This document shows, one piece after another, positions 25,524 to 33,858 of a stretch of DNA of 64,000 bases. The notes below the pieces were generated by a model. That model made no database searches. It had not been told where the DNA came from and saw only the letters and a program-made list of their open reading frames with translations. Positions within the stretch are counted from its first letter, which is position 1. Every line of letters begins with the position of its first letter. The translations under genes were made by a program, and so were the position numbers. This DNA is from Parabacteroides sp. (lineage in GTDB: Bacteria > Bacteroidota > Bacteroidia > Bacteroidales > Tannerellaceae): contig DXVO01000024.1 in NCBI GenBank assembly GCA_019417325.1, positions 62,001 to 126,000 on the forward strand, given 5' to 3'.

Positions 25524-25878
25524 ATATTTACCTTAGTTCGGTATGAACTGTTTTTATCAAAGTATAATCAACAGTAGAAGGCTTTCAATCTTATCATTGT
25601 ATTACGGTGTAAATCATCACCTTATATTATTCCCAAATTGTTAATTATTGTATGTTTTTTTTCAAAGAAACACTTATATAAAAGGATTATTTTTAATTTG
25701 TAGTAAATAAAAATCAGTTTTCACATATCTATTTCAGTTTTATATATTTCATCATCTACCTGAACAACAAAATATTAATAAAACAAAACCTGTTTTCAAC
25801 ATAAAAAAAACAGGAGTATCTTTGTCCACAAGATCAAGAGTTCTTTTATTCAAGTTCATACCGAACTAAGTTAAATAT
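25524..25878. promoter_or_regulatory. Putative invertible promoter segment (inverton) bounded by 26-bp inverted repeats
   Basis: Left repeat 25524-25549 and right repeat 25853-25878 are reverse complements over 26 bp with one mismatch (18 bp perfect). Their core AGTTCGGTATGAACT is itself a dyad (AGTTC-N5-GAACT), as expected of a tyrosine-recombinase crossover site. The 303-bp interior is AT-rich, has no ORF and carries a consensus -7 element pointing right. No target-site duplication flanks the repeats and no transposase lies inside, which argues against a MITE. Confidence 0.65.
25789..25824 (+). promoter_or_regulatory. Promoter inside the invertible segment
   Basis: The -7 element TATCTTTG is at 25817-25824, with a weak TTTTC at -33 position (25793-25797; 19-bp gap). 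The spacer is spanned by an 8-bp inverted repeat, CCTGTTTT / AAAACAGG (25789-25796 and 25807-25814). As drawn it reads away from the Big_2 lipoprotein gene. After inversion the -7 would sit at 25578-25585 reading into it with a leader of about 80 nt. Confidence 0.55.
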
Positions 25879-26021
25879 AAGGTTAACAACTCTTTGTTTT
25901 TACATAAATTAACATCAAACCAAAATATTTGCTACCCAAAAGCTCACTGTTAGTATTCCTTTCTCTCCATCCATATAGGTTTTGTTATTCAAGATAAAAT
26001 TCTACTATATATAGGAACATT
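25879..26021. other. Intergenic DNA between the invertible segment and the propeller lipoprotein gene
   Basis: AT-rich, with no ORF, hairpin or promoter that I can support. It is the 3' flank of the minus-strand gene at 26022. Confidence 0.5.
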
Positions 26022-27257
26022 TTAATATGCAACTGCCAGCACAGGATTATCTTCCAGATCCAGTCTATCTAAGACTTTCTTTATCTCTGTGGATGGTTTT
26101 TTAATACTTTCGCATGCTTCGATAAACTTCTCCGCATCAATAAGCATTGCCATTTTACCATCTTTCGATATGTACTGAGGCCAAAAAGCAGGTCCGCCAT
26201 CAAGGTCGTTCAATAAACCTTGATTTCCGGGAGAGGGTAAATTTAGAAGAACCATATCACCTGTTCCCTTATTATAAATCCCATAAACTGCAGTATTTAC
26301 TAAAGTCCGCTTTTCACCTACTCTATTATAAAAAGTTTCCTCAAACGGTTCCGGAGCATATTGCCCAAAAGTAAATCTAAAAAACGAATACTGAGCTGAT
26401 TCCGAATAGCCTGCTACAACAATCTTTTTACCATCATGTATTTCTTTATGCTGTTCATCCTGCTTAAACGAACATCTATATTTCCCTAAATTCAATACAT
26501 AGGCTGGAATTCTACTTCCAGCATCTTTTACTGTATAAATTGTATCAGATTGCAGCCTATAAGAATGAATAACATCCCCTACACGATATATTTCAGTCAC
26601 TTCCCGAGAACTAAAACCTGAATTTCCATCTTTTATCACAGGCAGATATTCTTTCTGCAATAGTTTTACAATGCCAGAATCCGTGGCTATACAAAATTCA
26701 TATTCAGAAGTTGCCCAAGAGACTAAGCTATAAAGGAATAAGTTATCTTGTAGATATACTATCTTATAAGGAATATGACCTTCTACCTCCGGAAATTTTA
26801 TATTTCGTATAAACTCTCCATCTAATGAATATTCCAGTCCTCTCTCAGCAGAAGAGATTAAAAAACGTTTCCCGTCCAGAGATATATCCATCCCTTTTAT
26901 AGCCAAAAATTCCTCCGGACCTTGCCCCTTCTTTCCTATTCTCCCTAAGAAAGAACCGTCTTCCTCGGCAAAAGACAAACAATCATCCCAATTACTATTA
27001 ATAAACAATCGTCCATTTTCAAATATAATTCCATCATTAATTTGAACTAATGAAGAATCGGTGGTTTCCAATGGGATATACATAATATTTTGAGCATAAT
27101 CACTCAACTTTTGAACTGAATAATTCTTTCCATCAACTGATTGCTCTACATCAATGACTGGATAACCATCTGTTTCTCTCAGCCCTTCTGAACAAGAAAA
27201 CAAAAATAAGAATGAAAAAATAAAGAAATGAGACTTTAATAACAGGCGTAGTTTCAT
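26022..27257 (-). CDS. 6-bladed beta-propeller lipoprotein (DUF5128-like)
   Basis: 411 aa. The lipobox LFSC gives lipidated Cys22. The rest matches the Bacteroidetes '6-bladed beta-propeller' family: IMYIPLETTDSSLVQIND, GSFLGRIGKKGQGPEEF and the following blade repeats. Such lipoproteins occur in gut Bacteroidales near glycan-use or peptide-use genes, usually with no known ligand. It is followed by 143 bp and then the putative inverton, and preceded by a 225-bp gap to the GH92 gene, so it is probably a single-gene unit. Confidence 0.85.
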   Translation of the reverse strand: MKLRLLLKSHFFIFSFLFLFSCSEGLRETDGYPVIDVEQSVDGKNYSVQKLSDYAQNIMYIPLETTDSSLVQINDGIIFENGRLFINSNWDDCLSFAEEDGSFLGRIGKKGQGPEEFLAIKGMDISLDGKRFLISSAERGLEYSLDGEFIRNIKFPEVEGHIPYKIVYLQDNLFLYSLVSWATSEYEFCIATDSGIVKLLQKEYLPVIKDGNSGFSSREVTEIYRVGDVIHSYRLQSDTIYTVKDAGSRIPAYVLNLGKYRCSFKQDEQHKEIHDGKKIVVAGYSESAQYSFFRFTFGQYAPEPFEETFYNRVGEKRTLVNTAVYGIYNKGTGDMVLLNLPSPGNQGLLNDLDGGPAFWPQYISKDGKMAMLIDAEKFIEACESIKKPSTEIKKVLDRLDLEDNPVLAVAY

Positions 27258-27385
27258 TATATTAGGTTTAAAGCGAGAATGAATTTAGAATATGACGACA
27301 ATATACGCGTTTTCTTTATAAAAAACGATAGAATACTCTTGGTTATTTATTTCTATAAATCCGAATACTTTATCTAAAGGCAAAT

Positions 27386-27421
27386 AAAAAAAGGTATGAG
27401 AACAATACGTGTTCCCATACC
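27386..27421 (-). terminator. Intrinsic terminator after the GH92 gene
   Basis: A 12-bp stem with one mismatch (27393-27404 / 27410-27421), followed on the minus strand by a run of seven T (27392-27386). Confidence 0.8.
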
Positions 27422-27482
27422 TCTTCAATAAATATGATTCTTCAATATTTCTCTTTTTCTTTTTCAGAAAAAAGAGTTTAAC

Positions 27483-29726
27483 TCAATGTGTATCCTGTAA
27501 TACAAACCGTAAAGTCCCTGAATTTACCAAATCATGCTGCGAGATAGTGTATCCTTTCAGCTTCTTATCGCCGGCCGTAACTTCCTTGATATAAATATCA
27601 GCAGGCGTTTTATGCTCGGACTCTATGACCAACTCTCCTTTCGGATAGAATTTTTTATCCAATTGGATAGTTACTTTATTGAAGGTCGGCGAAGTCAGGA
27701 CATAATCCAAATCACCCGGACAGGCTGGATAAAAGCCCATCATAGAGAAGATGGCCCAGGTAGACATTGTCCCCGTATCATCATTACCCGGAAGACCGTT
27801 CGGCGCATTATGATAATATTTCTCAAGCAGTTCGCGGACTGTCTTCTGAGTACGCCAAGCCTCTCCCTTGAAATAACTGAACAAATACGGGTAAGCAATA
27901 TCCGGTTCGTTTGCCATATCATAGTAACCTTTATCGAAAACCATTTGCAGTTTGTCCACAAATTTCTTTTGTCCCCCCATCAACTTGGTAAGACCTTTAA
28001 TATCATGCGGAACATAAAATGTATAATTCCAGGCATTTCCTTCGTGGAAACCAGGATTTGGCTCGAAGTTCTCTCCCTGTTTCGGGTCGAAAGGTGAATA
28101 GAATGTTCCATCCGGCAAGATTGGACGGAGCGTACCGTATTCCTTGCTATAATAATGCTTGTAGCCCATTGCACGTTCGCGGAATAATTTAGCGTCTTCC
28201 TTCTTTCCTAATGCATCGGCCAGCAACGACAGGTTCCAGTCGGCAATATAGTATTCGAGGGCATGTGATACGGAATTATCATACTGTTCGCGAAGAGGAA
28301 CATAACCAAGACTCATATAATCATTATTATCCGGACGCAGCAGATTAAATTCACCCGGAGTAGTTGCACCTTTGCGCATTCCCTCATAAGCTGTCTCGAT
28401 ATCATAATCACGCAAGCCACGTAGATAAGCATCCACGATATAAGGAATAGAAGGATCGCCTTCCATTGTCAAGGTTTCGCGTCCGTAAAGCTCCCACTTA
28501 GGTAGCCAACCGCTTTCTTTGTACATATCAATCATGGTACGGATAATATCCAGTTGCTTTTCCGGATACAGGAGAGTCATTAAGGTACTTACATTGCGAT
28601 AGGTATCCCATAAAGAGAATACGGTATACCGGTTGCCGGTAGTATGACCTACTTTCAGGCTTTCCATCATCGGATATTCGCCGTTTACATCCTGTATGAT
28701 GTTCGGATGGATAAGCAGGTGGTACATGGCGGTATAGAAAATAACTTTATCGGTCTGTGAACCGCCTTCCACTTTCACACGGGAAAGGTCTTTATTCCAC
28801 ATCGTAGATGCTGCCGTACGAACCTTATCAAAATTGAAATCCGGCTGTTCGGTATTCATATTCAGGCGGGCATTTTCTATGCTGACAAAAGATACGCCCA
28901 TCTTTACCTCTATTGTTTCATTCTCTTCCGTATCGTAGGTAAACCATACACCAATATCATCTCCACTCATTTCACGATCATATTTGGTATAAAGTTTATA
29001 TTTTCCGGAATAAGCATCCCATTGGGCTTCCACGCCTTTCATTTCGCGTTGTTTCTTCCAGTAACCGACTTGTTTCGGAGCTTTGCTTACTTTCATTACA
29101 AAATAAATAGGAAATACAGCCTGCGGGTTATAGCAGAAGGTTCCCAATAACTTGCTTCCTTCTATTTCGGTATCACTCACCCGGCGAACGGTTGCACCTG
29201 TTTCATTAGTCAATCCTTCTCCTAAATTAAGCAGGATATTTCCCTGTCCCTTTGGAAAGGTGAAACGGGTAAGCCCGGTACGCATACTGGCGGTCGCTTC
29301 TGTCTTGATACCATATTTGGTCAGGATATTGCTGTAGTAACCGGGTTGGGCTACTTCATTCTTATATTCGCTGCCATACTCCCGATAATCGACATTCACA
29401 TCTCCGGTAGTAGGCATCAATAAAAGACTTCCCAAATCAGGACAACCGACTCCACTCAGGTTCACATGGGAAAAGCCCGTGAAATAGTTGTTATCCGCCG
29501 AATAAGGGGTCGACCACCACTGGCTGTCTTTATCAAATTTATTGCTTTTGGAACCCATTACATTAAAAGGTGTGACACTCATCATTCCCTGGGGACAAAT
29601 AGCCCCGGGATTGGTCGTACCATAATTGCTGGTTCCGATAAATGGATTTACATAATCTACCGGCTGCTGTGCAGATACCGTAAATATGCCGCAGCAAAGC
29701 AGAATGGCCATTAACTGTTTCTTCAT
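27483..29726 (-). CDS. GH92 family alpha-mannosidase
   Basis: 747 aa with a signal peptide (cleavage near TVSAQ). GH92 landmarks: VDYVNPFIGTSNYG at the mature N-terminus, GYVPLREQ, the Trp/Glu-rich EPNPGFHEGNAWNYTFYVP segment (catalytic region) and GLPGNDDTGTMSTW near residue 650, followed by FYPACPGDLDY. GH92 enzymes are calcium-dependent exo-alpha-mannosidases that trim N-glycans, yeast mannan and similar substrates. It lies next to a GH20 hexosaminidase, which suggests joint use of host N-glycans. Linkage specificity cannot be read here. Confidence 0.93.
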   Translation of the reverse strand: MKKQLMAILLCCGIFTVSAQQPVDYVNPFIGTSNYGTTNPGAICPQGMMSVTPFNVMGSKSNKFDKDSQWWSTPYSADNNYFTGFSHVNLSGVGCPDLGSLLLMPTTGDVNVDYREYGSEYKNEVAQPGYYSNILTKYGIKTEATASMRTGLTRFTFPKGQGNILLNLGEGLTNETGATVRRVSDTEIEGSKLLGTFCYNPQAVFPIYFVMKVSKAPKQVGYWKKQREMKGVEAQWDAYSGKYKLYTKYDREMSGDDIGVWFTYDTEENETIEVKMGVSFVSIENARLNMNTEQPDFNFDKVRTAASTMWNKDLSRVKVEGGSQTDKVIFYTAMYHLLIHPNIIQDVNGEYPMMESLKVGHTTGNRYTVFSLWDTYRNVSTLMTLLYPEKQLDIIRTMIDMYKESGWLPKWELYGRETLTMEGDPSIPYIVDAYLRGLRDYDIETAYEGMRKGATTPGEFNLLRPDNNDYMSLGYVPLREQYDNSVSHALEYYIADWNLSLLADALGKKEDAKLFRERAMGYKHYYSKEYGTLRPILPDGTFYSPFDPKQGENFEPNPGFHEGNAWNYTFYVPHDIKGLTKLMGGQKKFVDKLQMVFDKGYYDMANEPDIAYPYLFSYFKGEAWRTQKTVRELLEKYYHNAPNGLPGNDDTGTMSTWAIFSMMGFYPACPGDLDYVLTSPTFNKVTIQLDKKFYPKGELVIESEHKTPADIYIKEVTAGDKKLKGYTISQHDLVNSGTLRFVLQDTH

Positions 29727-29762
29727 TTGTCGTCTATTTTAATTATTTAGATATTATTCAAA

Positions 29763-29873
29763 TGGTAATTGGCGATTTCCAAAAAACAGTTGACAATCAG
29801 GCTGCTCTCTCTATTAACAAATCGGCTGAAAGCCAAAATAACTGTCACTTGTCAACTGCCAACTTAATCCTAC
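29763..29873. repeat. Family A repeat spacer between the GH20 and GH92 genes
   Basis: Contains CAGTTGACAATC, AACTGTCACTTGTCAACTG and CCAACTT words like those at 8702-8769 and 14717-14747. No ORF. Confidence 0.4.
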
Positions 29874-32047
29874 CATATTACAATCTCATCCGTAAAAGTA
29901 AACCCTTTATTGGCGCGGGGTGCTTTTATACGGATATAACGGGTTTTCCAATTTCCATCGAAACGGTATTCCTGGAACAACAGGTTAGGATCATCTGCCG
30001 GTATTGTTGTTGGAACAATTCCACAGGATGTAAAGTTCTCTCCATCCTCTGAAACCAACATCTCTACATCTTTGGGCTGGAATACTCCCGGTCCTATCAA
30101 TTGCATAAACCGGATAGAGACATTATGAATATCCGTCACCTCTTCCATATCCACAACGCAATCCAAGTTATCCAGATATCCCTGCCAGCGACCATCCAGA
30201 TAAGTAAGACCTCCACGATAGCCATCCAACAAAGCATTCATACCACCGGCCATATAACCGTCATACAGCTTACTATTATAATGTATGGGCTTATTTATTC
30301 CCCGGTGATAATCCACTTTCTTTTCCGTAGGAGTTCCCTGCAGCTGTCCATCCTTGAAGATAGCGGCAACGATATGGGCAGAATCCCTCACTATAATTGG
30401 AGCTTTATAAATAGAAGATGTGGCGGTAGGAACCGAACCATCTGTCGTATAATGTATTTCTGCCGGATACTTTTCCGCATCCAGAAGAACTTCAATCTGT
30501 TTCTTTACAGTATCTACCGACATGGTTACTTCCAGTTCGTCCGAAAGGGTAAACGGGTGAAGTCCCATCTTTTGTAATTGAGGGATGTGGGCATTTACAC
30601 GTGGCTTGAAATCTTCCCAGGAACGTAACTCTTGGGGTGTCCAAGCTATCTCGGCAAGAGCAAGAGCACGGGGGAACATCATATATTCAAGATGTTCGGG
30701 AGTCGTAATATACTCAGTCCAGGTATTTGCCTGTACCCCTACAATATGTTTGCTTTCTTCTGTTGTCAACGAATCTACAGGAACAGGATTATAACTATAT
30801 ACTTTCTTTATAGGGGTATAACCGCCGATTGCATAAGGCTGCGTTTTAGGATCAGCCTGATAGAAGTCAAAATAGAGGTAATTACCGGGAGTCATCACTA
30901 CATCATGTCCCATTCGTGCAGATTTTATACCACCGCTCTCGCCACGCCAGGACATAACGGTAGCTTCCGGGGCTAAACCTCCTTCCAATATTTCGTCCCA
31001 GCCAATCAATTTACGGCCTTTGGAATTCAAGTATTTTTCCGCGCGATGTATCATATAACTTTGAAGTTCATCTACATGCTGCATACCTTCCTTTTTCATT
31101 AAAGCCTGGCATTTAGGACAAGTCTTCCAAGCTGTTTTACCGGCTTCATCACCTCCTACGTGGATATATTCCGACGGGAATAATTCGATTATCTCTCCCA
31201 ACACATCTTCCATAAAGGTAAATGACTTTTCATTACCGATACAGAAATCTCCATTTTTATAAGGTTTACCGGAACAACTCAATTCCGGATAGGCGAATAA
31301 GACCTCTTCCGAATGTCCGGGAAATTCGATTTCCGGCAATATATTAATGTGACGTTCGGCTGTATAGGCGACCAATTCGCGAATATCATCTTTTGTATAA
31401 TAGCCACCATAAGCACCGGGAGTTCCTTCCGACAAATATTTTCTGTCGCCTCCATCCCACCATTTACGCCAATCGGATTCTGTACGAAACGCTGTTTCGG
31501 ATGTCAGTTTCGGATATTTATCCATTTGGATACGCCAACCTCCTGCATCAGTCAGGTGCATATGCAATGTATTCAATTTATAATAGGCCATTGCATCCAG
31601 CAATTTCTTTACTTCTTCTTTAGAAAAGAAATGACGGGAAACATCCAAATGTAAACCACGGTATTTAAAACGGGGTTCGTCTTTAATTGTACCATAAGGC
31701 AATCCTTGTGGAGTAAGTAACTGACGAAGCGTCTGTTTACCATAAAATAACCCAGCTTCCGAACCTGCCCGGAGACTAATACCATCTTTGGATATGGATA
31801 ACTCATATTTTTCAGGATTGTCCTCTGCTAATGATGCATTTATCTGATAAGTAATCGACCCGGATTGTCCCTGTGGTATTTGCAGACTATCATCTACCTG
31901 CAAATATCCCCCTGTAAGCTCCATATAGGCAGGTTTAGGGATTAATGTGTTTGTCACAGTCTGTTTAGGAGAACAGGATACCAAAAGCAATGAACATGCT
32001 AAAGCACCTCCTATCGCTTTCTTCTTAAATCGTTTTGGCAGCAACAT
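29870..32047 (-). CDS. GH20 beta-N-acetylhexosaminidase lipoprotein
   Basis: 725 aa. The lipobox LLVSC gives lipidated Cys25. A GH20b-type N-domain (about 30-125) precedes the catalytic barrel: GLHLDVSRHFF, HMHLTDAGGW (about 163-171), EIEFPGHSEE and the catalytic pair D300-E301 in HVGGDEAGKTAW. After about 520 there is a chitobiase-like C-domain (LDAEKYPAEIHYTTDGSVP), and the last 150 residues look like an F5/8-type carbohydrate-binding module. It removes terminal GlcNAc or GalNAc from glycans at the cell surface or periplasm. It is 143 bp upstream of the GH92 gene on the same strand. Confidence 0.93.
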   Translation of the reverse strand: MLLPKRFKKKAIGGALACSLLLVSCSPKQTVTNTLIPKPAYMELTGGYLQVDDSLQIPQGQSGSITYQINASLAEDNPEKYELSISKDGISLRAGSEAGLFYGKQTLRQLLTPQGLPYGTIKDEPRFKYRGLHLDVSRHFFSKEEVKKLLDAMAYYKLNTLHMHLTDAGGWRIQMDKYPKLTSETAFRTESDWRKWWDGGDRKYLSEGTPGAYGGYYTKDDIRELVAYTAERHINILPEIEFPGHSEEVLFAYPELSCSGKPYKNGDFCIGNEKSFTFMEDVLGEIIELFPSEYIHVGGDEAGKTAWKTCPKCQALMKKEGMQHVDELQSYMIHRAEKYLNSKGRKLIGWDEILEGGLAPEATVMSWRGESGGIKSARMGHDVVMTPGNYLYFDFYQADPKTQPYAIGGYTPIKKVYSYNPVPVDSLTTEESKHIVGVQANTWTEYITTPEHLEYMMFPRALALAEIAWTPQELRSWEDFKPRVNAHIPQLQKMGLHPFTLSDELEVTMSVDTVKKQIEVLLDAEKYPAEIHYTTDGSVPTATSSIYKAPIIVRDSAHIVAAIFKDGQLQGTPTEKKVDYHRGINKPIHYNSKLYDGYMAGGMNALLDGYRGGLTYLDGRWQGYLDNLDCVVDMEEVTDIHNVSIRFMQLIGPGVFQPKDVEMLVSEDGENFTSCGIVPTTIPADDPNLLFQEYRFDGNWKTRYIRIKAPRANKGFTFTDEIVIW

Positions 32048-32151
32048 AAATATACGGTTTAATGTGTTTAATTCTTAGCGGGATAAATATACAAAGAAAA
32101 ATCAGAAGCCTGCTTTTTATGAAGGGATTAATTGCATAAGTAAAACCGGAA

Positions 32152-32190
32152 TAAAAAGAGAAGAGGGTATTTCTTAATCGAAATACCCTC
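32152..32190 (-). terminator. Intrinsic terminator after the 6S-like RNA
   Basis: A perfect 11-bp stem GAGGGTATTTC / GAAATACCCTC (32163-32173, 32180-32190), followed on the minus strand by a T-rich tract. Confidence 0.75.
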
Positions 32191-32194
32191 TCTT

Positions 32195-32390
32195 TATGAA
32201 AAGAAAGCCGCACTGTAGATATGAACAAACTCCGTATGACAGGATTTGAGTGCTTTGCCACCTTTGTAATCCGCTGTGCTAAGCATACCCCGAAGGGCGC
32301 GGCCCGCCATTAGCGACAAGAGCTATGTCTCGGAATTAAAAAAACTGATGAGTTTCCCAATCGAACATGTGCGGCTAACTCATTTTTCTC
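32195..32390 (-). ncRNA. ssrS: 6S-like RNA (Bacteroidales-1 type)
   Basis: A GC-richer island of about 195 nt without an ORF, bracketed by a consensus promoter (32396-32403) and a terminator (32152-32190) on the minus strand. Its ends pair: AGCCGCAC near the 5' end (complement of 32369-32376) with GTGCGGCT near the 3' end (complement of 32206-32213), giving one long hairpin as in 6S RNA, which binds RNA polymerase. Its place just downstream of rplT is the known genomic setting of the Bacteroidales-1 RNA class, later proposed to be the 6S RNA of this order. Ends are approximate. Confidence 0.75.
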
Positions 32391-32395
32391 TATTA

Positions 32396-32403
32396 CAAAG
32401 ATA
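32396..32403 (-). promoter_or_regulatory. -7 element (TATCTTTG) for the 6S-like RNA
   Basis: A perfect TAnnTTTG match on the minus strand, placing the RNA start near 32389. Confidence 0.65.
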
Positions 32404-32436
32404 TGTATTCCATTTGATATATACAAGAAATCGCAC

Positions 32437-32468
32437 AAAAAAAGAGCTCCGTTATGGAGCTCTTTTTT
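32437..32468 (-). terminator. Intrinsic terminator of the thrS-infC-rpmI-rplT operon
   Basis: Stem GAGCTCC / GGAGCTC with a GTTAT loop, A7 on one side and T6 on the other, 21 bp after the rplT stop. Confidence 0.88.
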
Positions 32469-32488
32469 ACTATTGATTGAGTATCAAC

Positions 32489-32833
32489 TTACTTTACTTT
32501 TGCAACGATTGCTTTGAAAGCTTCCGGATGGTTTACTGCCAAATCGGCAAGAACTTTACGGTTGATTTCGATTCCTGCAGCGTGCAAAGCACCCATCAAA
32601 CGAGAGTAAGACATACCTTCCAAACGAGCAGCGGCATTAATACGCTGAATCCACAATGCACGGAAGTTACGTTTCTTGTTACGACGGTCACGGAATGCAT
32701 AAGTCAAACCTTTTTCCCATGTGTTTTTTGCTACGGTCCAAACATTCTTGCGTGCACCATAATAACCGCGGGTAAGTTTTAAAATCCGTTTTCTTTTTGC
32801 TCTTGAAGCAACATGATTTACTGATCTAGGCAT
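32489..32833 (-). CDS. rplT: Large ribosomal subunit protein L20
   Basis: 114 aa, full length. A basic helical N-terminus ([30 protein letters not shown]) and [21 protein letters not shown] are diagnostic. L20 is an early 23S rRNA binding protein and in many bacteria represses its own operon. Last gene of the thrS-infC-rpmI-rplT order. Confidence 0.98.
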   Translation of the reverse strand: MPRSVNHVASRAKRKRILKLTRGYYGARKNVWTVAKNTWEKGLTYAFRDRRNKKRNFRALWIQRINAAARLEGMSYSRLMGALHAAGIEINRKVLADLAVNHPEAFKAIVAKVK

Positions 32834-32937
32834 AATTCTAATCTGTTTTGAATGTTAGCGTCATTCTTTATAAATGAACTTGTTAGCTAAATACATTCGG
32901 TTAATAAAAATCTTGTAAAAACTCGCTTAATTGAAGA

Positions 32938-33135
32938 TTACTTTAAGCCAAGCAACTGCTTAACATTGCTTACGTCAACACGGTCAATCAATCCCACGTG
33001 AGTAAGGTTTCTCTTCTGCTTTTTAGTCTTCTTTGTAAGGATGTGACTTTTAAAAGCGTGTTTTCTCTTGATTTTACCTGATCCGGTAAGGGCGAACCTC
33101 TTTTTGGCACCGGAATTAGTCTTCATCTTAGGCAT
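32938..33135 (-). CDS. rpmI: Large ribosomal subunit protein L35
   Basis: 65 aa. [20 protein letters not shown] and [20 protein letters not shown] are the full L35 signature. It sits between infC and rplT in the usual order. Confidence 0.98.
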   Translation of the reverse strand: MPKMKTNSGAKKRFALTGSGKIKRKHAFKSHILTKKTKKQKRNLTHVGLIDRVDVSNVKQLLGLK

Positions 33136-33188
33136 TTTCCAATTATTTTTAATTATTAAACGTTACACCCTCCATCGGGTGGTTCTTA

Positions 33189-33821
33189 TTATTCATCTTT
33201 ATCGCTATCATCCGCACCCTGTACCTGTGGCTTAGGTGTAACAACAACTTTTTTAACAACGGGCTTAGGGTTTGAAGATGGAGCAGAAGGCGCAACCGTA
33301 CTCTTCTTAGGAGTAAGCATAATAATCATACGCTTACCTTCCAATACCGGCAACTGCTCTACTTTACCGTAATCTTCCAGATCATTGGCAAAGCGAAGTA
33401 ATAATACTTCTCCCTGCTCTTTGAACAGAATGGAACGGCCTTTAAAAAATACATAAGCTTTAACCTTTGACCCTTCTTCCAAAAAGCCTTTTGCATGTTT
33501 CAACTTAAAGTTATAATCGTGATCATCTGTTTGAGGTCCGAAACGAATCTCCTTTACAATCACTTTTACAGACTTGGCTTTCTGTTCTTTTTGTCTTTTT
33601 TTCTGTTGATAGAGGAACTTTTGATAATCAATTACTCTACAAACGGGGGGCGCAGCATTCGGTGAAATTTCAACAAGATCTAATCCTTGGTCTTCAGCTA
33701 TTTTTAATGCCTGGGATATAGGAAATACTCCCTGTTCTACATTGTCACCTACTAAACGAACTTCACGAACGCGAATACGTTCATTTATTCTATACTGTTC
33801 TTTCAGACTGTCATTCTTCAT
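33189..33821 (-). CDS. infC: Translation initiation factor IF-3
   Basis: 210 aa. The N-domain ([20 protein letters not shown]), linker helix ([20 protein letters not shown]) and C-domain ([17 protein letters not shown]) are complete. It starts with ATG, not the AUU used for autoregulation in E. coli. A disordered tail of about 35 residues (from [12 protein letters not shown] to DDSDKDE) extends beyond the E. coli length; such tails are common in this phylum. Confidence 0.97.
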   Translation of the reverse strand: MKNDSLKEQYRINERIRVREVRLVGDNVEQGVFPISQALKIAEDQGLDLVEISPNAAPPVCRVIDYQKFLYQQKKRQKEQKAKSVKVIVKEIRFGPQTDDHDYNFKLKHAKGFLEEGSKVKAYVFFKGRSILFKEQGEVLLLRFANDLEDYGKVEQLPVLEGKRMIIMLTPKKSTVAPSAPSSNPKPVVKKVVVTPKPQVQGADDSDKDE

Positions 33822-33858
33822 TCAAAAAGATTTATTCTCCTCGTTATTAGTTATTTAA

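Noticed and set aside
25524..25878. Reading the inverted-repeat segment as a MITE
   Set aside because: No flanking target-site duplication was seen, and the interior carries an outward promoter rather than a degenerate transposase. Left as a second option only.
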